Source of the DNA: Argyresthia goedartella
Taxonomy: Eukaryota; Arthropoda; Insecta; Lepidoptera; Argyresthiidae
DNA: 64,000 nucleotides
Direction of reading: 5' to 3'
Assembly (NCBI GenBank): GCA_949825045.1
Contig: OX463818.1
Coordinates: 24,754,906 to 24,818,905 of the forward strand
The notes under the pieces were generated by a model. The model did no database searches. It was given only the letters and a program-made list of their open reading frames with translations, and had not been told where the DNA came from. Positions within the stretch are counted from its first letter, which is position 1. Every line of letters begins with the position of its first letter. Of the stretch, positions 1-10,853 are shown piece by piece. Made by a program: the position numbers and the translations under genes.

Positions 1-916
1 ACTCCAAATCAGGATGAGGCTTTGAGCAGGGCTTTTCCTCCAAGTGTTGCCATATCTTGTAATCTAACGGACTCAAATCTGGACTGGAGGAGGGCCAGTC
101 TTCGTGCCGGATGAAGTCGATTTCACGCGCCGCCAGCCAGTCTTGTGTGCTTTTCACTCTATGAGCTGGCGCAGAATCTTGTTGTAATACCCAGTGCCTG
201 TTATTAAACATGGTATGAGAAACAGGTTCCACAAGGTTCTTGAGGACTGTATTTTGATACACAACTGCATTCGTTTTTACGCCTTTCTCACAAAAATGTA
301 CCTCAGTTAAGCCCCAATAAGAGACTCCCAATCAAACCATGAGCGAGGATGGAAAATGACCTCGTTGGACACGCGGAATACGGTTGCTCGCTTCTTCACT
401 GCTGTGTGCGTACACCTTATCATTTTGTTTATTGTAGCTCTCTTCCACGGTGAAAATTATTTCATCCGAAAAAAGAATTTCCCGATGCTTTTTTCCCGCA
501 TACCGCTTCAACAAAGCACGGCATCTCTTCAGTCTCAGGTCCATTAAACGAGCGTCCAAACGATGTCCTGTTTTTCTTTGATATGCCCTAAGCCCTAAGT
601 CTTCATTTAACACCCTTTTCACCGTGGTCCTGCTTAACCCCATCTGAAGGGCCAACAGTTTCTGCTTACGTATGGGATTTCTTTGAATTCGCGCCTTCAC
701 AGCTTTTATCACTGCTGGAGTCCTAACAGAGCGAGGGCGACCACTTCTTGACCTGTCATCTACACTAGAGTCTTCATTGTATCGTTTTATGGTACGATGA
801 ACGAATCTTTTGGTTATATTCAAATTTTTCAGTAAGTCGAAAATCTGAATTGGCACGTAACCGCAACTATGCAACGCAATAACTGCGACACGGTCTTCTT
901 TAAGCGTCCACTCCAT
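1..916 (-). pseudogene. maT-type mariner (DD37D) transposase, runs off left edge
   Basis: Cut-and-paste transposase of the Tc1/mariner superfamily. Reading starts at the ATG at 914-916 (MEWTLKEDRVA). An N-terminal helix-turn-helix region (about residues 5-115, with a GRPRSVRT AT-hook-like stretch) is followed by the catalytic core. The first Asp lies in LFSDE, the second in QQDSAPAHR and the third in SPLDYKIW. I count 37 residues between the second and third Asp, which is the DD37D signature of the maT clade. One in-frame TGA at 332-334 breaks the frame where the sequence reads MV-stop-LGVSYWG; it looks like a single G-to-A change of a Trp codon. The frame is open from there to base 1, so the C-terminus lies outside the window. 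The copy is probably dead as a source of enzyme unless the stop is a sequencing error. Confidence 0.85.
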
Positions 917-1023
917 ATTTAAAAATGAGGAAAATTCTAAAAAGTACACATTTTTATTTTCATGAAAAATTCGAAATTCGAATTCAATAAACTTTTTTGT
1001 GGCCAGCGTTCTAAATTCAAAAG

Positions 1024-1052
1024 TTTTTATTGTGTGACAGAACTTATGACCT
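1024..1052 (-). repeat. candidate outer terminal repeat of the maT element
   Basis: Read on the minus strand, the segment begins CACAGTCAGGTCATAAGTTC just inside a TATATA run, about 110 bp upstream of the transposase ATG. Tc1/mariner elements insert at TA, so this is the expected place for the terminal inverted repeat. The partner repeat lies off the left edge, so the call is inference. Confidence 0.4.
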
Positions 1053-1065
1053 GACTGTGTATATA

Positions 1066-1305
1066 TAAACTTCATAGATTCTACCATAAGTATGTGACTC
1101 CTCATGGAGTCACAAACGTCTCAGTCAAGAGCATTGGTGACTCCACTTGGAGTCATTGGACTGTCAACGTGAAGCGACTTTGTCGAAAAAGGGATATTAC
1201 AATGTTCAAGATTACTTAAATTATGGGACTGTATGGGGTTAATCTGGCTCAACACAGACCTTGCTGTTAATAATTTTGTAATTATTTATTCCTGCTTATT
1301 AATCA

Positions 1306-1399
<94 letters not shown>

Positions 1400-1465
1400 T
1401 ACCATAAGTACCATATATATATATATATATATATATGGTACTTATGGTAGAATCTATGAAGTTTA
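1066..1465. repeat. 27-bp inverted repeat pair flanking a 346-bp segment, with (TA)n
   Basis: The 27 bases at 1066-1092 recur in inverted orientation at 1439-1465. Between them lie two TGACTCC-N4-GGAGTCA palindromes, a plus-strand scrap of LINE C (1172-1308) and a long (TA)n run (1309-1395). An inner hairpin at 1396-1453 has 17-bp arms (ATTCTACCATAAGTACC) around a 24-base AT loop. It could be a fold-back element or an inversion scar. A copy lies near 5199-5531 with a shorter TA run. Confidence 0.6.
1172..1308 (+). mobile_element. LINE C, 3' end scrap (plus strand)
   Basis: It encodes the last RT residues (ATLSKKGYYNVQDYL) and the first part of the 3' UTR, matching the intact copy at 36735-36870. 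It lies head-on to the minus-strand LINE C block that starts at about 1932. Together they look like one insertion broken by an inversion rather than two insertions. The second copy of this block is at about 5305-5441. Confidence 0.7.
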
Positions 1466-1931
1466 TTTTAGTCGACGTTTGACTTTTAATATTTTAATAT
1501 GGCCGTGTGAAGTAGGAATTGAAGCAGAACATTAATTTGTTAATTTTTTTATGACGAGCAAATTAAAACAATTTTATTATAGACAATTTTTATTAAATGT
1601 GAAATTAATCTGTGAGAAACATTGTAACATGGGCGACAAAAATGTTTTTTAAATTTTGTGTCGTCACTTTTGAAACCCTTGTTCCCGCAATTTTTCATGT
1701 CTTGCCTCGTGAAATAAGCTTAGGGTAGCAACCTGAACAGCGTTTCTTGTAAGACGATCGACCTTATAAGTCCATGACTCCAAACGGAGTCACACATGAT
1801 TTTCCGGGAAAACTTATGACTTTTCCATTTGTAACAGCATATTCGGAAAAGTAATAAACTTGTATTGAAATGTATAATAAGAAATAATTTGGACTTACGG
1901 GTTTCTTCTTACCTCTTGTATGGGGACAGGG
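1454..1931. other. non-coding stretch between inversion scar and LINE C
   Basis: AT-rich with no supportable gene. It holds a third TGACTCC-N4-GGAGTCA palindrome (1775-1792). The block is repeated at about 5519-5997 with only rare differences. Confidence 0.4.
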
Positions 1932-3595
1932 AACGTGATTGCTCAAATGGCAATTTCAAGATCTCCAGAGGTATCTTGTAGTAGAGAATGCATTGACCCT
2001 TGCAATAATTGCTAACCTTCGCGAGTCTAAACCGTTTGGAAAATGTTGTAAGGTTCTTGCGTACATACATTATATTTTCGAAAATAAATTGACTAGCTAC
2101 AGTTAGTACGTCAATTTCTTTAAAAAGCTCTCTTAAGGAGTCTGTGCGTTTTAAATTACGGATTGCTCGAATAGCTCTTTTCTGTAAAATAAAAATAATT
2201 TGAATATCCGCTGCTTTCCCCCACAACAAGATACCATAGGACATGACACTATGAAAGTAACTAAAATATTCTAGCCTAGATGTAGCCACATCCGTGCTTT
2301 GTCTGATGATCCTAACAGCATAAGCCGCAGTACTTAATTTACCAGCCAATTTTTCTATGTGGGCCCCCCACTGCAATTTGCTATCAATGGTTATTCCAAG
2401 AAACTTCGTGTCATTTACTAATTCTAACGTGCTGCAGTCCAACACTAAAGTGGTCCCAACTTGCCTGACATTTGGAAGTGAGAATTTGATACATTTGGTT
2501 TTACCAGTATTTAACAATAAACTGTTAACTGTGAACCAATTCAAGGTTAAAGATAAATCTCCATAGACATCATCAAAATCTTCTTTTTGTCTTTCAATTT
2601 TGAAAGACCAGTGAAGTATCATCAGCAAACAACACTACGTTATTCAATTTCTCCACCATAAAAGGCAGATCGTTAATATATACCTGGAATAAGAAAGGGC
2701 CTAATATGGAACCTTGTGCAACGCCAATTTTCACTCCCGATCCATCAGATTTAACACCGTTGACTACTGCCTTTTGAATTCTATTTCGGGTTCTGTTCAT
2801 CAAAATCCGGTACTGGCAAACTTATATCTAAGTTTTTCATATATGTCTCTAGTCTATGGGATGTAATGGGCCTATAAAATGATGGATCAGTCTCATTCTG
2901 ACTAGTAATTGGGAATGATACTGTTTGACCACTGTGATCGGATGGTAAACAGTTAATTACATTTTTAGTTGTGAATGTTAACGTTTTTTGTGACTGCGCA
3001 GTCACAAAAAACGTTATCTAAGAAAGTTCGGCTGGTAAGTGTAATTCTAGTCGGCTCTAGAAATACATGACATAAATTAAATGATTTGAACAGAGTTATT
3101 AATCGTCCGCTTTAGTGTTGTATTTACAAGCAGATCGACATTAAGATCGCCACAAATAATTATCTTTTTTCTGTTATTACAAAGTTTAATGAGGGCTTCC
3201 TCCACAATTTTCTCGAATATTTCAAAATTGCTATGGCCTTTTTCATCTCTCGGAGGCCTGTAGACACAAACAATAATATGGCTATCCAACTTAACAGGAT
3301 ACCTCTTGTCTTTTTACAGTAAGTGTAAGAATATCTTTCCGTTGTTTCACCTTAATATAATTTTTTAATAAGATTAAGGAACCACCTCTATCAGCAGTCT
3401 TTCTATTGTAACAATATTTTCCCCTAACCAATGTTCTGTAATACAAATAACATCAGAGTCAGAATTATTAAGAAATAATTCTAAGACAAGTTGTTTGCCA
3501 GGTAGCCCCTGCATGTTTTGATGGGTAATATTTAAGTGGGGCTTACCCTTTGTCTTGTAACAACCCCCCCCCCCCCTCGTATTTGAAATTGCAAT
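1932..3595 (-). pseudogene. LINE C copy 1: AP-endonuclease and RT with internal deletion
   Basis: Non-LTR retrotransposon remnant. From high to low coordinate, the endonuclease N-terminus holds HQNMQGL and ITEHWL (catalytic Asn and Glu). The middle holds ICGDLNVDL, and the end holds LDNVF and SDHSGQ. Just after PVPDFDEQNP the sequence jumps to IQKAVVNGVKSDG. Compared with the plus-strand copy at 34.7-35.8 kb, about 1.1 kb of linker and N-terminal RT is missing. RT resumes with GVAQGSILGPFLF (usual Pro replaced by Ala) and LFADDTSLVF, then a frameshift near 2610. About 54 bp in the C-terminal region (after TTFSK) are also deleted. The coding end stops at LPFEQ and runs into unrelated DNA. Not functional. 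Confidence 0.85.
2979..3016. repeat. perfect 38-bp palindrome inside LINE C endonuclease
   Basis: Two 19-base arms with no spacer, centred between 2997 and 2998 (core GACTGCGCAGTC). Intact LINE C copies at this site have a single arm only. The second arm looks like an inverted copy of the first, and it breaks the reading frame just after LDNVFCDC. A second copy lies at 7045-7082 in the duplicated block. Confidence 0.9.
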
Positions 3596-4300
3596 TAATT
3601 AACCCTACGAATTTCCCAAACGATTATATGAAAAGCAAATTTAAAGATATAACTGACTAACCATTGATTTAATCTCAGACGGAATTAAACCCTTACAGGG
3701 CTGTTGTTAAGGAGGTTTCTGATCACTAAAAAAATTTGAGATCAAAGAAATACATTTCCTTGAAGATTTTACGTATGATCAAGTTTTAGACTCTCTTTGG
3801 CTTTGTCTCTCCCTCTCTCTGTGTTTCTCTCTCTCTCTCTCTCTATCTCTCTCTCCACATATATATATATCTATCTGACTCTCTCTCAGTAAATATGAAT
3901 ACCGATTTCTATTGCAAATTATTCATTATGTTCACTTGCCTGGTTGAGGGCGTTGTCAGAAGAGTCAGTCTCCTGAGGGTGCAGTGGCGAGTTGGCACCA
4001 GTAGTAGAGTCCCATGAGCCATGGTAGTCGTATGACATCAAATGTATGTAGTCAACGGTACTATTGAAAAACAAAAATAATAATTTACGGATAGAAACAA
4101 TGAAGATTCAATTAAAATATTAAAACACCCCCGACACCATAAATGAAACATAGCTAAGAACCATCCCAGGAAAGTCTACTACCATTTGGAAAAACCGGAT
4201 TAAAATCCGTCCATCCGTTTGAGCGCTGGGGTGCCTCAGATAGACAAACCCACACAAACAAGCAGAGACAGACAGCCGCTTATAACACCCTTCTATTTTC
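3596..4300. repeat. non-coding repeat DNA: poly-C, CT microsatellite, dispersed repeat tail
   Basis: Contains a C-run at 3566-3580 just at the edge, a (CT)n microsatellite at about 3795-3890, and at 4195-4290 a stretch rich in CAGACAGAC-type motifs (ATCCGTCCATCCGTTTGAGC) that resembles the tails of dispersed insect repeats. The first duplicated block ends at 3696. I see no gene. Confidence 0.45.
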
Positions 4301-4309
4301 GTCGGAGTC

Positions 4310-5017
4310 GTCATCAAAACGATCTGTCTGCCAAATGCGACCCAGACCTTCCTGGCATGCCAACCTTCTTCTGCCAAGTTGGACTTCTTAGCGGACATGG
4401 CCGACAAGGTACAGGACAAAGCGCCTGGCAGCAGCTTCCACATCGAGGACCGAATCCACGCTGGACACTATGGCCAGGCAGATCTAAGAACTGATCAAGG
4501 AGGTCAACGTACTAGCTGCCAAGGTCGAACACCAATCGCAACCAGCGGAAAGACCACTTCCACCATGCTTAAAGCGCAGCGGTTCAACGGCAACCAGGTC
4601 GCAGTCCAGTTACCGGCAGTACCCAACGTGCTGGTACCACTTCATGTTTGGTAGCAAAGCGACGAGATGTAACCTCCCATGCGACTTCAAGGCGGAAACC
4701 TCTCTGGGCAGTCGATGATGGCGACTGACGATTGCCTTGTTTCCACCGGTCACCTATTATTAACTGACCGTAGATCAAAGACCCAGTTCCTGGTGGATTC
4801 CGGAAGCGACTTATGCGTCTTCCCTCGATCTGTACTTCGCGAACGGCTTACGAAGGCCACCTTTCAACTGTGTGCAGCCAATGACTATACTATAATAGAT
4901 ACCTTCGGATACGCCTAGTTCGATCTCGGCCTGCGCCGAGACTTAACATGGCATTTCATTGTTGCTGATGTAACAAAGGAAATCATTGGTATAGATTTCT
5001 CGTCATGGTATAATTTA
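4310..5017 (+). pseudogene. Gypsy-type LTR retrotransposon fragment, gag end and protease
   Basis: Degenerate gag C-terminus (LDFLADMADKV, then ELIKEVNVLAAKVEHQ) leads through CWYHFMFGSKATRC to an aspartic protease. The protease is recognised from TKTQFLVDSGSDLCVFPRS, the FLVD-S/T-G-S-D active-site signature of Gypsy proteases. It continues past an in-frame TAG at 4916 with FDLGLRRDLTWHFIVADV and IIGIDF. Several frameshifts and stops are present and neither LTR is visible. The fragment is cut at its right end by the start of the second copy of the 885-3696 block. Confidence 0.7.
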
Positions 5018-5049
5018 GCGACACGGTCTTCTTTAAGCGTCCACTCCAT
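5018..5049 (-). pseudogene. maT transposase, first codons only
   Basis: Duplicate of the N-terminal end of the transposase at 885-916 (MEWTLKEDRVA), cut by the duplication boundary at 5018, where it abuts the Gypsy fragment. Its candidate terminal repeat is at about 5157-5185. It cannot encode a working enzyme. Confidence 0.8.
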
Positions 5050-5471
5050 ATTTAAAAATGAGGAAAATTCTAAAAAGTACACATTTTTATTTTCATGAAA
5101 AATTCGAAATTCGAATTCAATAAACTTTTTTGTGGCCAGCGTTCTAAATTCAAAAGTTTTTATTGTGTGACAGAACTTATGACCTGACTGTGTATATATA
5201 AACTTCATAGATTCTACCATAAGTATGTGACTCCTCATGGAGTCACAAACGTCTCAGTCAAGAGCATTGGTGACTCCACTTGGAGTCATTGGACTGTCAA
5301 CGTGAAGCGACTTTGTCGAAAAAGGGATATTACAATGTTCAAGATTACTTAAATTATGGGACTGTATGGGGTTAATCTGGCTCAACACAGACCTTGCTGT
5401 TAATAATTTTGTAATTATTTATTCCTGCTTATTAATCATGATATATATATATATATATTCTACCATAAGTA

Positions 5472-5504
<33 letters not shown>

Positions 5505-5997
5505 TACTTATGGTAGAATCTATGAAGTTTATTTTAGTCGACGTTTGACTTTTAATATTTTAATATGGCCGTGTGAAGTAGGAATTGAAGCAGAACATTA
5601 ATTTGTTAATTTTTTTATGACGAGCAAATTAAAACAATTTTATTATAGACAATTTTTATTAAATGTGAAATTAATCTGTGAGAAACATTGTAACATGGGC
5701 GACAAAAATGTTTTTTAAATTTTGTGTCGTCACTTTTGAAACCCTTGTTCCCGCAATTTTTCATGTCTTGCCTCGTGAAATAAGCTTAGGGTAGCAACCT
5801 GAACAGCGTTTCTTGTAAGACGATGGACCTTATAAGTCCATGACTCCAAACGGAGTCACACATGATTTTCCGGGAAAACTTATGACTTTTCCATTTGTAA
5901 CAGCATATTCGGAAAAGTAATAAACTTGTATTGAAATGTATAATAAGAAATAATTTGGACTTACGGGTTTCTTCTTACCTCTTGTATGGGGACAGGG

Positions 5998-7659
5998 AAC
6001 GTGATTGCTCAAATGGCAATTTCAAGATCTCCAGAGGTATCTTGTAGTAGAGAATGCATTGACCCTTGCAATAATTGCTAACCTTCGCGAGTCTAAACCG
6101 TTTGGAAAATGTTGTAAGGTTCTTGCGTACATACATTATATTTTCGAAAATAAATTGACTAGCTACAGTTAGTACGTCAATTTCTTTAAAAAGCTCTCTT
6201 AAGGAGTCTGTGCGTTTTAAATTACGGATTGCTCGAATAGCTCTTTTCTGTAAAATAAAAATAATTTGAATATCCGCTGCTTTCCCCCACAACAAGATAC
6301 CATAGGACATGACACTATGAAAGTAACTAAAATATTCTAGCCTAGATGTAGCCACATCCGTGCTTTGTCTGATGATCCTAACAGCATAAGCCGCAGTACT
6401 TAATTTACCAGCCAATTTTTCTATGTGGGCCCCCCACTGCAATTTGCTATCAATGGTTATTCCAAGAAACTTCGTGTCATTTACTAATTCTAACGTGCTG
6501 CAGTCCAACACTAAAGTGGTCCCAACTTGCCTGACATTTGGAAGTGAGAATTTGATACATTTGGTTTTACCAGTATTTAACAATAAACTGTTAACTGTGA
6601 ACCAATTCAAGGTTAAAGATAAATCTCCATAGACATCATCAAAATCTTCTTTTTGTCTTTCAATTTTGAAAGACCAGTGAAGTATCATCAGCAAACAACA
6701 CTACGTTATTCAATTTCTCCACCATAAAAGGCAGATCGTTAATATATACCTGGAATAAGAAAGGGCCTAATATGGAACCTTGTGCAACGCCAATTTTTAC
6801 TCCCGATCCATCAGATTTAACACCGTTGACTACTGCCTTTTGAATTCTATTTCGGGTTCTGTTCATCAAAATCCGGTACTGGCAAACTTATATCTAAGTT
6901 TTTCATATATGTCTCTAGTCTATGGGATGTAATGGGCCTATAAAATGATGGATCAGTCTCATTCTGACTAGTAATTGGGAATGATACTGTTTGACCACTG
7001 TGATCGGATGGTAAACAGTTAATTACATTTTTAGTTGTGAATGTTAACGTTTTTTGTGACTGCGCAGTCACAAAAAACGTTATCTAAGAAAGTTCGGCTG
7101 GTAAGTGTAATTCTAGTCGGCTCTAGAAATACATGACATAAATTAAATGATTTGAACAGAGTTATTAATCGTCCGCTTTAGTGTTGTATTTACAAGCAGA
7201 TCGACATTAAGATCGCCACAAATAATTATCTTTTTTCTGTTATTACAAAGTTTAATGAGGGCTTCCTCCACAATTTTCTCGAATATTTCAAAATTGCTAT
7301 GGCCTTTTTCATCTCTCGGAGGCCTGTAGACACAAACAATAATATGGCTATCCAACTTAACAGGATACCTCTTGTCTTTTTACAGTAAGTGTAAGAATAT
7401 CTTTCCGTTGTTTCACCTTAATATAATTTTTTAATAAGATTAAGGAACCACCTCTATCAGCAGTCTTTCTATTGTAACAATATTTTCCCCTAACCAATGT
7501 TCTGTAATACAAATAACATCAGAGTCAGAATTATTAAGAAATAATTCTAAGACAAGTTGTTTGCCAGGTAGCCCCTGCATGTTTTGATGGGTAATATTTA
7601 AGTGGGGCTTACCCTTTGTCTTGTAACAACCCCCCCCCCCTCGTATTTGAAATTGCAAT
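5998..7659 (-). pseudogene. LINE C copy 2: duplicate of the 1932-3595 remnant
   Basis: It carries the same deletions, the same GVAQGS change and the same 38-bp palindrome (7045-7082) as copy 1, so those lesions predate the duplication. The poly-C run (about 7631-7640) is shorter, which leaves the endonuclease N-terminus open for 72 residues (LNITHQNMQGL to ITEHWLGENI). Confidence 0.85.
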
Positions 7660-7760
7660 TAATTAACCCTACGAATTTCCCAAACGATTATATGAAAAGC
7701 AAATTTAAAGATATAACTGACTAACCATTGATTTAATCTCAGACGGAATTAAACCCTTAC

Positions 7761-8058
7761 GTATTTTTTATTGTATTTTTTATTTTTTATTATATTTCTC
7801 CAATTGGAAAGATTCTAATAGCAACGATTGCGAATATCTTATTTAGATGATTTGGCCAAAGTAGTGGGTGATCGTCTATGGGTAGGACTGTAAACGTTGT
7901 GATAGTTATAACCTAAAGTTCTTTTTAGAGTGGTTTTGGTTAAACAGTATCGTCAAGAGGTTCCTCAGTCAGTGATGAATATAAGTGACATAAGAATATT
8001 GATAAGCATCAAGTTCGGGCTTATTAGCATAAATTCCAAGTAAAAAGCAATACAGCAG
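7761..8058. other. no gene seen
   Basis: AT-rich DNA between the duplicated block and a LINE C scrap. It starts with a run of TATTTTTTAT-type sequence. I recognise nothing else. Confidence 0.4.
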
Positions 8059-8282
8059 GGTTAGCAATTCTTTCAAGAGTCAGTGTATTCTCTACTATAA
8101 TAAGATACCTCTGGAGATTTTGAAATTGCCATTTGAGCAATTTAAAAAGCATGTTAAAGCGACTTTGTCGAAAAAGGGATATTATAATGTTCAAGATTAC
8201 TTAAATGACAGGACTGTATGGGGTTAATCTAGCTCAACACAGACCTTGCTGTTAATAATTTTGTAATTATTTATTCCTGCTT
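8059..8282 (+). mobile_element. LINE C 3' fragment, left half (split by LINE D)
   Basis: 5'-truncated copy that starts at GGTTAGCAATTCTTTCAAGAG, within the last RT residues, and runs through the RT stop into the 3' UTR. The element resumes at about 10272 after the LINE D insertion. Confidence 0.8.
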
Positions 8283-10271
8283 GTTCAAATCAAATCAAAT
8301 CAAAACTTTATTGCACCATAATGTATAAATAAGGTCTTAAAATTTAATAACAGTCTCTATTATGGACCCTTTTCGGGTAATGCAAAAACACTTATCAAAT
8401 GGAATGTATTAAATCTTAACTAATAACAATTATTTAAGCACTTAAAGCTATTTCTAGGTTTACAATTTATTGAAGGTAATCCTCAATTGTGTATGGACAC
8501 ATATTAATAAGGTATTGTTTAAGCCTTTTAGTGAATAGTGGCTGGTTTTCTATATTTTTTATATCAATAGGTAATTTGTTAGTCTAATAGCCATGTAGTA
8601 CGGGGTACAGTTGACCATTTTTATTCGGGATTGTGGTAGATTTAATCTTTCTTTATGTCTTGTATTAAAATTATGTGTGTCTTTTACTTGGGGAAATATT
8701 CGGTGGTTATTAAATACAAATAAACATGTATCGAATATATACATGGCAGGAAGTGTCATTAATTCATATTTTTTGAAGTAGGGTAGGTTTTGAAGTAGCT
8801 TTGTTTGTTATTAATTTTTGCAAGTATTCTGACCATTTTCTTTTGAATTATAAATATTTGTTTTGCATGCACACTGTTCCCCCATAGCATTATTCCATAC
8901 TTCAACCAGGAGTATGCGTAGGCAAAGTATGCTGTTAATGCAGTTTCAGTATTTGTGCTTTGTTTTAAGTGGAATAGAGCGTAAATAAATGAATACTGAA
9001 TACTGAATACTGAATAAATTTGGATAATTTGGCTTTTACGTGGTTTACGTGGTCTTTCCAATTTAGGTTTGCATCGATTTGTATGCCTAATAAGTTAAAT
9101 GTGTTTACTTGTTCTATAATGTTATTTTCAAATTTTATTGCAATCTTTAATGGTGGTTTATTAAGTGGTCTAAATTCTATTATTTTAGTTTTTTTGAAGT
9201 TGATTTCTAGGTTATGATCACGAAGCCAATTTGATACTAGCGAAATTGTATTTACCATTTCATTTGTTGGGTCTGATTTTTTATCTAACTTCATGAGTAT
9301 TGATACATCATCTGCAAATAATACAGGTTGAGTAATATTGCTATTGAGCACCTTTGGCAAGTCATTTATGTAGATAAGGAAAAGCACACATCCTAGTACA
9401 CTTCCTTGGGGTATTGAATTATTTTGCTGTTTTTCGTCGGATCGTATGAGTTCTATGTTATTTTTTTCTTTATTTAGGTATTCTATTTGCACAATTTGTT
9501 TTCTGTTTTGTAGGTAAGATTGGAACCATTGGTGTGCTTGTCCTCGTATGCCAGAATTATAGATTTTTTCCAGTAAGATTTTGTACAATATTTTGTCATA
9601 CGCTTTTGTCATATCTAGGAGAAGGCCTAGGGCGTATTTTTTATCGTTTATGTGTTGTAGTGCCATTTGTATATATTTGTAAACAGCAAGAGTTGTGTAT
9701 CTATGTTTTCGAAACCCGTGTTGGCTCTCATCGAGCATGTTATTTTTTTCTAAGAAATTATACAATCTATTGCACATTGCTTTTTCGTAAATTTTGGAAA
9801 AACTAGGTAACAGGGCTATTGGTATTTTATCATCTTTTTTATAAAGTGGTTTAACTAGGGAAATTTTTAATTGATCTGGAAATATTCCTTCTTCGAAGCT
9901 TTGGTTTATTAGAGTTGCTAGTGGTGCGCATAGTTCTTCTGCGCATTGTTTAATCAAAATTGGGGGTATCTCATCTATACCATGACTGTGTTTGTTTTTA
10001 ATTGTCTTTATTATGTTTAGGATTTCTTTACTGTCAACTGGACAAAGGTACATTGAGGAAGATGGGGGATTTATTACTGGACGCCCTTGGGAGCTATTTT
10101 ATTAGGACATTTCTCAATTACATTGTTTATATTTAAGTTTATATTTTTTACCTTGGTATTGTTTGTTTTACCAGTTTTATTTTTTATTATTTTCCACATA
10201 GTTACAGTTTTATTGTCCGATTTTGCCATTTGTATGATATAGTCTAATCTTTTTGACAACTTCACACTGCG
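8283..10271 (-). mobile_element. LINE D, 5'-truncated non-LTR element inserted in LINE C
   Basis: The minus-strand element ends in AATAAAGTTTTGATTTGATT, a polyadenylation-like signal followed by GATTT repeats rather than poly(A). Such a tail is seen in CR1-group LINEs. The 5' end is truncated in the endonuclease-RT linker at about 10265. Flanking DNA on both sides is LINE C 3' UTR, which proves the order of insertion. Confidence 0.8.
8759..10265 (-). pseudogene. LINE D reverse transcriptase (frameshifted)
   Basis: Linker residues (MWKIIKNKTGKTNN) at 10074-10265 are followed by an RT of about 360 residues to 8965. The fingers contain SFSKIYEKAMCNRLYNFL, the palm contains LLLDMTKAYDKI, SIPQGSVLGCVLF and the active-site LFADDVSI, and the thumb follows. 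Near 8990-9015 a (TGAATAC)-type short repeat interrupts KAKLSKF and shifts the frame. The C-terminal part (SWLKYGIMLWGNS, IFIIQKKMVRIL) follows at 8759-8985. The repeat expansion looks like the inactivating event. Confidence 0.85.
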
Positions 10272-10446
10272 TTAATCACAATAATCAAATTTTTCATGTA
10301 TGTAATAGTTAAGCACAACCAATTTTTTAAAAGAGATCTAAAAATCAATCTGTGGGAGTTTCTACGCCCTTCTTCTCCCACAGTGGTCCAATGTAGAGAA
10401 GAGGCAAAAAATGACGTTTGCTAAGTATATGTAAATATCTAAAGTA
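10272..10446 (+). mobile_element. LINE C 3' UTR, right half
   Basis: Continuation of the 8059-8282 fragment, from TTAATCACAATAATCAAATT to the A-rich end near 10446. It includes the conserved 9-bp-stem hairpin at 10350-10383. Confidence 0.8.
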
Positions 10447-10599
10447 AAAAAAAAACACTTTAAAATGTGTTTTTGCCGCCAAGGAGGTAACTTTCCTAGT
10501 TAATGGTATATCCGAAGCAGTCACAAAACCACTGGACGCTAAAGTAGTTCCCAACCGGACGTCGTGAGCAAACCCTATACTAGGACACACATCACTGGT

Positions 10600-10853
10600 T
10601 TCAACCCGAATGACCGAGTCGGCAGTGACGCTGCCTACGAAGCGTCCCGGGTTCGAGTCCCGGTGGGGGCAAATATTTGTTCGTTGAGAACGGATGCTTG
10701 TACCCTACTCATGGTTGTTTATCTATCTAAGTATAATATTTATCTTTATAAGTATGTGTATCGTTGTCTAGTACCCAAGATACAGGAAATCCAAGTTTGG
10801 GGCTAGGTCAATGTGTGTAAATAGTGTCCAAGATATTATTATTATTAATATTG
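10600..10853 (+). mobile_element. tRNA-headed SINE
   Basis: A pol III B-box, GGTTCGAGTCC, lies at 10650-10660 after GTCGGCAGTGACGCTGCCTA. The A-box side is damaged. The body ends in ATTATTATTATTA at about 10838-10850. Head, body and short-repeat tail fit an insect SINE. It does not fold as a complete tRNA. Confidence 0.65.

Larger units (their letters stand above)
5018..7760. repeat. second copy of the 885-3696 block (tandem segmental duplication)
   Basis: The block from the middle of the maT N-terminus to the sequence AAACCCTTAC is repeated here. The spacing is 4133 bp at the left end and 4064-4066 bp further right. The difference comes mostly from the (TA)n length and slightly from the poly-C run. 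I saw only isolated substitutions, for example the ones at 1756/5826 and near 2724/6796. The boundary falls inside coding DNA on both sides, so this is a segmental duplication and not two transposition events. Confidence 0.85.

Noticed and set aside
1233..1535. Open frame of Tyr-Ile repeats
   Set aside because: It is the (TA)n microsatellite read in frame.
10564..10806. 80-codon ORF over the SINE at 10.6 kb
   Set aside because: It is the SINE head and body read through by chance.
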